Assembly (NCBI RefSeq): GCF_028473145.1
Contig: NZ_CP092370.1
Location: 1,302,001-1,366,000 of the forward strand
DNA: 64,000 nucleotides
Direction of reading: 5' to 3'
Source: Flavobacterium sp. CBA20B-1
Lineage (GTDB): Bacteria > Bacteroidota > Bacteroidia > Flavobacteriales > Flavobacteriaceae
Each line of letters starts with the position of its first letter. The stretch's first letter is position 1. The translations under genes and the position numbers were made by a program. Below are positions 59,401 to 64,000 of the stretch, piece after piece. The notes beneath the pieces are model-generated. The model was not told where the DNA came from. It ran no database searches and was given only the letters and a program-made list of their open reading frames with translations.

Positions 59401-60941
59401 AAACTTCTTTGCTCGTTTAGAGGTGAACAAACAACTGGTGTTGCGCTAGGAGCGGGTCCGGCTATATCACTATATGTGAATTGGACTACAATATTAGAAT
59501 ATCCATCCCAAATAAACGGCTCATCAAGCTTAAACCAATTTATCTGGTCAGCTACAAGTGTTTCATTGGCTTCATACTTCACAATTTTTAATTCATTATT
59601 AGGTATAAAATCATTAGATGGAAATTCTTCTAATTTTGTATGCCCCATATGAATAGCCAGATTATTGCGTAATAAAGTACCAGCTGTTAAACCTGTTCTA
59701 AAACCAAAATTTTTAATTACGCCTTTATTAAAGCCTGCAGCTTTCAACTCACTAGCTAGGTAAATATATTGCGCTTTATTTGCTTTGGATCCTGTAAGAG
59801 GCGTTACAGTAGTACTTGTTGCAACTCCATTTCCAATCAATAGCTCTTGTTGATCAGTAGCTGTTGTTTGTGTACCTGAAAAAACAACATACTTTCTAGA
59901 TTCAGTTATTTCAGGAGTTGTAAATGTATTTACACCTTGCTCTACAAGATTATCATCCTCATCAAACCAAAATTTAGTTCCTGGTACATTATAATCCAAA
60001 TCTACTTCTTGAATTCCACATACATTAACTTGCTGTGTATCCATATCGAATGAATTACAGAAAGTAATATCATCTATTCCGATCCAAGAACTTGCATTTG
60101 TTGCGCTACAACTTGTTTTCAAATAGATTTTATAAACTGTTTCAGGTAATAGATTTGCAGCAGGTACATCAATATTAACCGAAGTTGATGTACCAGGCTC
60201 TGAACCACTTCCTACTAAACCATTAGGTCCAGAACCAGGTAAACCTGAAATTCGAACCTCCCAATCAATAGATGTAGCACTTTGTCCTGTTGGGTTTTCC
60301 CAACGCACCTCAAAACTTGAATCTGTTTTATCTATAACCCGAACATTTAAAGGCATATAGCAAGTTGGCGGAACTAAATCTTCGGTTGCATTTATATTAT
60401 CAATATACAAGTAATTGTTTCCATTTGCTGATTTATTTGTTATACTTACTCTTAAATATAAATCTTTACCAGAATATCCAGAAAAAGTGACTGTCCTTGT
60501 CGTACAAAAAGCCGAGACAGTATGATTATTACTATCAACAACATCAAAGGTGTACCAAGGACCACCTTGATTACTTGCCCACTGCCATTCTAGGTTTATA
60601 CTATTTAGTGTAGCCCCAATGGGATTACCGCTTATATTTCCATTATCAGCCAACCATTTATAGTCGTACGAAAATGTTATAAGTGCTCCTGAAGTTATTC
60701 CCAAACTAGGGGATCTTAAAACAGCTTTACTCAAAGTACCGACACCTTGTACTTTTGCTCTTATCGAATTTAACCCTTGACAAGGTGCTTCTGGTGTCAC
60801 ATTGAAAGCGCCCACAACTTGTGTCCAACCAAGTTGGGTAGTATTTTCCCAATCTTTTACATAAGGATTTGGAGAAATTGGTTGGGCCCAATTCATGAAA
60901 GGCAACAACAATGTTAGAATTATTAAATACTTTCTCATCAT
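56445..60941 (-). CDS. Giant T9SS-secreted surface protein with Ig-like repeats
   Basis: 1498 residues. Signal peptide at 1-19 (MMRKYLIILTLLLPFMNWAQ). Residues about 25-190 are a jelly-roll module ending YLYIDNINAT; about 195-300 is Fn3-like (FEVRWENPTGQSA, YLKTSC). A PKD-like region near 590-680 contains a low-complexity (D/N)PND run. A second jelly-roll follows to about 930 (GWYIDNVRITP). About six Ig-like repeats (about 960-1410) each have CG, VxWY, TPL, TGTYYV and CxSxR. The end is a type A T9SS sorting domain (YYPNPVDSELNISY to SAGTYMIKV, KIIKK). Expected on the cell surface as an adhesin-like protein; ligand unknown. Confidence 0.9.
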   Translation of the reverse strand: MMRKYLIILTLLLPFMNWAQPISPNPYVKDWENTTQLGWTQVVGAFNVTPEAPCQGLNSIRAKVQGVGTLSKAVLRSPSLGITSGALITFSYDYKWLADNGNISGNPIGATLNSINLEWQWASNQGGPWYTFDVVDSNNHTVSAFCTTRTVTFSGYSGKDLYLRVSITNKSANGNNYLYIDNINATEDLVPPTCYMPLNVRVIDKTDSSFEVRWENPTGQSATSIDWEVRISGLPGSGPNGLVGSGSEPGTSTSVNIDVPAANLLPETVYKIYLKTSCSATNASSWIGIDDITFCNSFDMDTQQVNVCGIQEVDLDYNVPGTKFWFDEDDNLVEQGVNTFTTPEITESRKYVVFSGTQTTATDQQELLIGNGVATSTTVTPLTGSKANKAQYIYLASELKAAGFNKGVIKNFGFRTGLTAGTLLRNNLAIHMGHTKLEEFPSNDFIPNNELKIVKYEANETLVADQINWFKLDEPFIWDGYSNIVVQFTYSDIAGPAPSATPVVCSPLNEQRSLYSGNATLSLAQMYAEVSGTRNTIRMNGYFKIIDGCFGAMRTYELNFSDAPTLNLSADIVNNCAGSPLTKLYILTGVSDYDTYEWTTVDPNDPNDPANDPNDPNNPANAILGDENVGWTFNTTMNMTYVLRASNTGGDRCVIEKTISVENNPSPQMLQLLNSYSLCFDDIQELKVDNLVNETPVRHLFNGNINGVTISNTVSGDAISNETALFSEGTGSLKITHAAQTNAIVNLASSVNMNNLKSITVEFDHIAALQAGTINVQDYAYLEYTTDNGATWKPFLPEHYTGSASTTLPKPVGNTSLQAMFFTKTSYADWVSFQQATIPTNSAWKSEKFTVPAADFTGAGTFQVRFRMGADGNTQFAGWYIDNVRITPISNYQVTWTPIANLYYDQNATVPYDGLINTGTLYLKGTSNSLNVPYKVEIENQYGCTVEKNFTVSIGLKEAPVVNNITSCGPVNVANTNFGKNPNGVLTYYSSQTSSTPITQITNSGIYYVEQEISGCKSARVPFTVVINPPATVPVAPANQAFCGSATVSNLTFNSISGLNIQWYTTQVGGTPLASTTPINNGIYYGEFTNGSCTSSARVAVNVTVGVTPSAISLSNVYICGTSTISSIAVTSSPGATVNWYQNVNDVTPLANSTVLTTGTYYIAQKIGNCESSRSAVVVSTVQNLTMPTANTTQTFCGNATVGSLMASPTTVGANVYWYGFSTSDTPLSNTTPLVTGTYYVGQSVGDCDSPKRAVSVKILSVNAPVINPITICGDATVSSLPLSSGTGISYKVFDNAFATTEMGQNDVITTGTYYISKIDNGCESAKATVYITVNARPNAPTGNINQTFPNYAEVKDLKANEPNVVWFDSYNDAINFTNPLPTYQPLVDNKTYYGVLVGPANCPSLPLPVTVKISLGLNDLDLASLRYYPNPVDSELNISYKEAIQSVEVYDLLGKQIKTQKFDANDVKIDVSNLSAGTYMIKVHTNTGSQFIKIIKK

Positions 60942-60960
60942 ATTATTCTATTTTAATGAT

Positions 60961-60999
60961 AAATTTAGCCAAGGGCAGAAATTGCCCTTTGGCTAATTT
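60961..60999 (-). terminator. Terminator between the two giant surface-protein genes
   Basis: AAATTTAGCCAAGGGCA (60961-60977) pairs with TGCCCTTTGGCTAATTT (60983-60999), one mismatch. It lies 4 bases beyond the stop of the upstream gene. Few T residues follow on the minus strand, so termination may be partial and the downstream gene may be co-transcribed. Confidence 0.6.
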
Positions 61000-61003
61000 A
61001 AAA

Positions 61004-64000
61004 CTATTTTTTTACAATTTTAATAAATTGGCTGTTTTCCTTAGTTTTAACATTCAACATATAAGTTCCTGAACTTAATCTACTAAAATCTAATTGAACC
61101 GTTTCTTTATCAAAACTATTTTTCATTACCAATCGTCCATTCAAATCAAATACTTCCACATTGGTGATTACTTCACTGTAAGTGATGGTTAATTGATCGT
61201 TTACTGGGTTTGGATAGTAATTTAATTTACTTAAATCAAAATCGTTTACTCCTAATAAAATACGAACTTCTATAGGGGTTGGTAAACTTGGACATCCGTT
61301 CGAACCGATAATTACTGCGTAATAAGTTGTTTGATCAACCAATGGCATATTTTGGTTCAATGGATTCAATCCTTTCATAGCATCATCGTAGGTTGCATAC
61401 CAAACCACATTTGGTTGGGTCATGATCAAACTGCTTATTTGTGCATTGTCTGTATCGTTAAATGTTTGAGGCGATGCACCTGTTGGGCTGTTTGGTCTGC
61501 TATTGATGGTGATTTGAACTTGTGTACGTGCTGACTCACATCCGTTTTCAACGCGTGTCACAAAGTAATACCCCGATTGTAAAACATCTGTTGATGGTAA
61601 AACTACTGTTGAAGTACTGTTTACATACCATCTGTATGATACTCCTGATGGTGTTGGTAAGGTGATACTTCCTACTGTAGAGCCCGCACATAATGTTATT
61701 GGAGCTACTGCCGGAGCAGCTGTGCTTATTAAACGAACTGCTACTGGCACTTTTACCGATACGCAGTTGCCTACTCTTTGAGAAACATAGTAAGTTCCAT
61801 TTGTTAATGGCGTGTTGGCTGCCAATGGTGTTACCGCTGTTGCATTACTATACCACTCTGCTGTTGCGTTTGGTAAAATTTGTGCATTTAATTGCGCCAC
61901 TGTACCTGCTCCACAAATATTCTGGATTGTTGCAGTTGGTGCCGGAACACTACCTTGGGCAGTTGCAATAACCTGAACACGTAATGATTCACATCCGTTT
62001 ACTTTCTGAGAAACATAATAAGTTCCGTTTACTATTTGTCCATTGTTTGGTATTGGTGTTGTAGAAGTAGCTGATGGATACCATACTAATTCCGCACCCG
62101 GTATCTGATTTAAATTAACGTTACCGTAATTTAACGTACCACATATTGAAATGGTTTGTGGTGTTAATGATGCTGGTGCTGCGTTAATATCAACCAATAC
62201 AGCTATTCTACCTGACTCACATGCTCCTAACGTTTGCGAAGCATAATAAGTGGTGTTATCAACCAACGGAGTGGTAGATGCCAATGGAGTAGTAGATGTT
62301 GCTGAACTATACCATCTGATTTGAGATCCGCTTACACCTGAAGCCATTAAGGCTGATACTGTTCCTCCGCCACAAACTACTTGTGTGAATTGCGCAGTTG
62401 GCAGTGCCAATGGTGTTACCGTTGCTGTAAATGGCACACGTACCGATTTACAATTACCTTGGGTTGCTTCTACATAGTACGTACCTGTTTGGGTAATGTT
62501 GGTGATAGGTGTTGTTGCTGTTGCTGAACTATAAAATTCAAAAGTTGCATTTGTACCACCTGTTACAACTACATTACTTACCGGTGTTGCCTGACAAAAA
62601 GTTTGGCTTTGTACCACTGGTGTTACCACGTCTGCTACGTTGATGGTAACTGCTTTTGTGGTTTCACAACCCGATGGTGCTGTTAACAATGCATTATACA
62701 CTTGATTCATGGCTACACCCGATGTGGTGTAAACCGTTAAAGCATTTGTACCTGCTGTGTAGGGAACAGTTGCTGCCGCATCCACATATAAATTGTTTAT
62801 TGGCGACCACGTTACGCTTGATTGTTCTAAACCAAATTGAACATCTAAACGATCGGTTGTACGTGTTCCTGCAGTAGGGTTTGGATCAGTAGCACTTGTT
62901 GCATACATACCTACGTTAGAACCTGGTACTGAAGTAAAATAGGTTTGGGCATTATTGCCTGAACCCATACCTTCTTGGGTGATTTCTACCAATATGTTTG
63001 ATTGTCCATCCCAATAGAAAGGACTGTCAAACTGTATGGTTTGCATACCTTGGAAGGTGTGTGTGTGATTCACTTCCGAATATACGGTTGATAAATTACC
63101 CGTAGCAAAGTTTGTTGTACCAAACGTAGCGTTTGGTGTCAACATCATTTTCACCGTGTACATTGGGTTGCTTAAACTTGCTCCTGAATTAATAGTTTCA
63201 AATGACAAGCTGTTAATGTATCCTGATGTATTTACACCTTGTGCAATCAATTCTGCAGCTGTATAAATATATTGTTGTTTAGAGTACATTGCACTTTGTA
63301 CAAATGCAGATATTTCGCTTGTTGCAGCTGTGGTAGTTAATTTACTACCTATTGATGCCATAGCAGGTATGCTTTCTAAAGCTTCTAACTCTTGAATTTC
63401 GTTTTTACAAATGTCGTAAGAACTAGCCAATGTGGTTAATGCTTCCGGTTTTTTACCTGCATATACGCGAACTGTTTTAATGTGTTCACAAATACCGTTT
63501 GATTGTGTAGCAGATAATACATATTCTTGTTCTACGTTGGTAGCGAAAGTCCAACCATTTACTGCGTCACCGCTTACTCCTGCACTTGGTGTCCATACAA
63601 ATGTATCGTAGTTACCCAAGTTGGTGGTAATGGTTACAGGATCTGATACACCACCTTCACATGAGGTGATGCTCGCTGTGGAAAGTTCAAATGCCGGTTT
63701 TAAGGAAACCGTTACCGGAATTTCTATCGCTGGTGATATACAACCTGCATTACCTACAAATACAATGTTTGCACGTACATTTGTAGCAGTTCCTGTTGGT
63801 TGTGCTAAAATACCCGAAATACCTGCGCCATCTGTATAATAATAAGTGGTTTTAGCGCTAGATGTAGTGTGTCCTTTAACACTACCACTAGGACTTGTCC
63901 AAGCACCATTATCATTTGCAACCTGCACCACTATACTACTTGCACCATCCCAAATAAATGGGGTACTTAAAGTAAAGGTCATTACCCCGGTATTAAGCGG
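61004..64000 (-). CDS. Giant T9SS-secreted surface protein, paralogue, 5' end beyond the window
   Basis: At least 998 residues; the frame stays open to base 64000, so the N-terminus is missing. It repeats the plan of its neighbour: an adhesin module FIWDGASSIVVQVAND, a PKD-like segment (DTFVWTPSAGVSG), another FYWDGQSNILVEI module, six or so Ig-like repeats with CG, WYxSATxTTPL, NGTYYVSQ and CES, and a C-terminal sorting domain (NYYPNPVNDQLTITY, SSGTYMLNV, KIVKK). Tandem duplication of the two genes is likely. Surface-located, probably adhesive; ligand unknown. Confidence 0.9.
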   Translation of the reverse strand, partial: PLNTGVMTFTLSTPFIWDGASSIVVQVANDNGAWTSPSGSVKGHTTSSAKTTYYYTDGAGISGILAQPTGTATNVRANIVFVGNAGCISPAIEIPVTVSLKPAFELSTASITSCEGGVSDPVTITTNLGNYDTFVWTPSAGVSGDAVNGWTFATNVEQEYVLSATQSNGICEHIKTVRVYAGKKPEALTTLASSYDICKNEIQELEALESIPAMASIGSKLTTTAATSEISAFVQSAMYSKQQYIYTAAELIAQGVNTSGYINSLSFETINSGASLSNPMYTVKMMLTPNATFGTTNFATGNLSTVYSEVNHTHTFQGMQTIQFDSPFYWDGQSNILVEITQEGMGSGNNAQTYFTSVPGSNVGMYATSATDPNPTAGTRTTDRLDVQFGLEQSSVTWSPINNLYVDAAATVPYTAGTNALTVYTTSGVAMNQVYNALLTAPSGCETTKAVTINVADVVTPVVQSQTFCQATPVSNVVVTGGTNATFEFYSSATATTPITNITQTGTYYVEATQGNCKSVRVPFTATVTPLALPTAQFTQVVCGGGTVSALMASGVSGSQIRWYSSATSTTPLASTTPLVDNTTYYASQTLGACESGRIAVLVDINAAPASLTPQTISICGTLNYGNVNLNQIPGAELVWYPSATSTTPIPNNGQIVNGTYYVSQKVNGCESLRVQVIATAQGSVPAPTATIQNICGAGTVAQLNAQILPNATAEWYSNATAVTPLAANTPLTNGTYYVSQRVGNCVSVKVPVAVRLISTAAPAVAPITLCAGSTVGSITLPTPSGVSYRWYVNSTSTVVLPSTDVLQSGYYFVTRVENGCESARTQVQITINSRPNSPTGASPQTFNDTDNAQISSLIMTQPNVVWYATYDDAMKGLNPLNQNMPLVDQTTYYAVIIGSNGCPSLPTPIEVRILLGVNDFDLSKLNYYPNPVNDQLTITYSEVITNVEVFDLNGRLVMKNSFDKETVQLDFSRLSSGTYMLNVKTKENSQFIKIVKK

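Overview
The window looks like chromosomal DNA of a low-GC member of the Flavobacteriaceae (Flavobacterium/Myroides-like). The evidence is two giant surface proteins with C-terminal type IX secretion (T9SS) sorting domains, a Bacteroidota-type curli operon, a type II-C CRISPR-Cas locus with a matching tracrRNA, Bacteroidota-style promoters (TTG, about 20-23 nt, TAnnTTTG), lipid A and surface-polysaccharide genes, and few Shine-Dalgarno sequences. No rRNA or tRNA gene was recognised.

Layout. 0-5 kb: end of purE, two membrane/secreted hypotheticals, glycine decarboxylase gcvP. 5-5.9 kb: a GIY-YIG nuclease gene set in arrays of hairpin-forming repeats. 5.9-12.8 kb: lpxD, then an inferred hmp (NO-detoxifying flavohaemoprotein) - clc - crp/fnr operon split by an IS1182-type element, with a Crp/Fnr-type operator upstream of hmp, and a secreted protein. 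12.8-20 kb: an accessory stretch of hypothetical proteins (HD hydrolase, HEAT-like, DUF1266-like) with frameshifts and several gene remnants (nitroreductase, DUF3861-like, sodium:solute symporter). 20-22.3 kb: alanine racemase and an M20 amidohydrolase. 22.4-29 kb: a ThiF/MoeB remnant, a CRISPR array of 12 repeats, cas2-cas1-cas9 on the minus strand, and tracrRNA divergent from cas9.

29-37.8 kb: envelope genes (polysaccharide flippase, methyltransferase, glycosyltransferases, GtrB/GtrII-like pair, MlaE/MlaF lipid transporter). 38-44 kb: the curli operon (large curlin, minor curlin-like protein, CsgE with a CsgH-like N-terminal domain, CsgF, CsgG with a C-terminal barrel-like extension, propeller lipoprotein). 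44-49.3 kb: a LuxR-type regulator with a degenerate receiver domain, then an operon of three paralogous exported/cytosolic proteins, a 7-TM protein, a histidine kinase and a response regulator. 49.4-51.8 kb: SDR, SprT-like and mannose-1-phosphate guanylyltransferase genes. 51.9-56.4 kb: M28 peptidase lipoprotein, a toxin-antitoxin module flanked by a 57-bp direct repeat, and pyruvate dehydrogenase E2 and E1-alpha. 56.4-64 kb: two giant T9SS adhesin-like proteins, the last running off the window.

The strongest candidates for new biology are the repeat-embedded GIY-YIG gene, whose palindromes keep a fixed core but have different, self-complementary arms; the lipoprotein-trio/7-TM/two-component operon beside curli; the toxin-antitoxin insertion that appears to have duplicated a combined terminator-promoter; and the 51-nt CRISPR repeats that seem to carry their own promoters.
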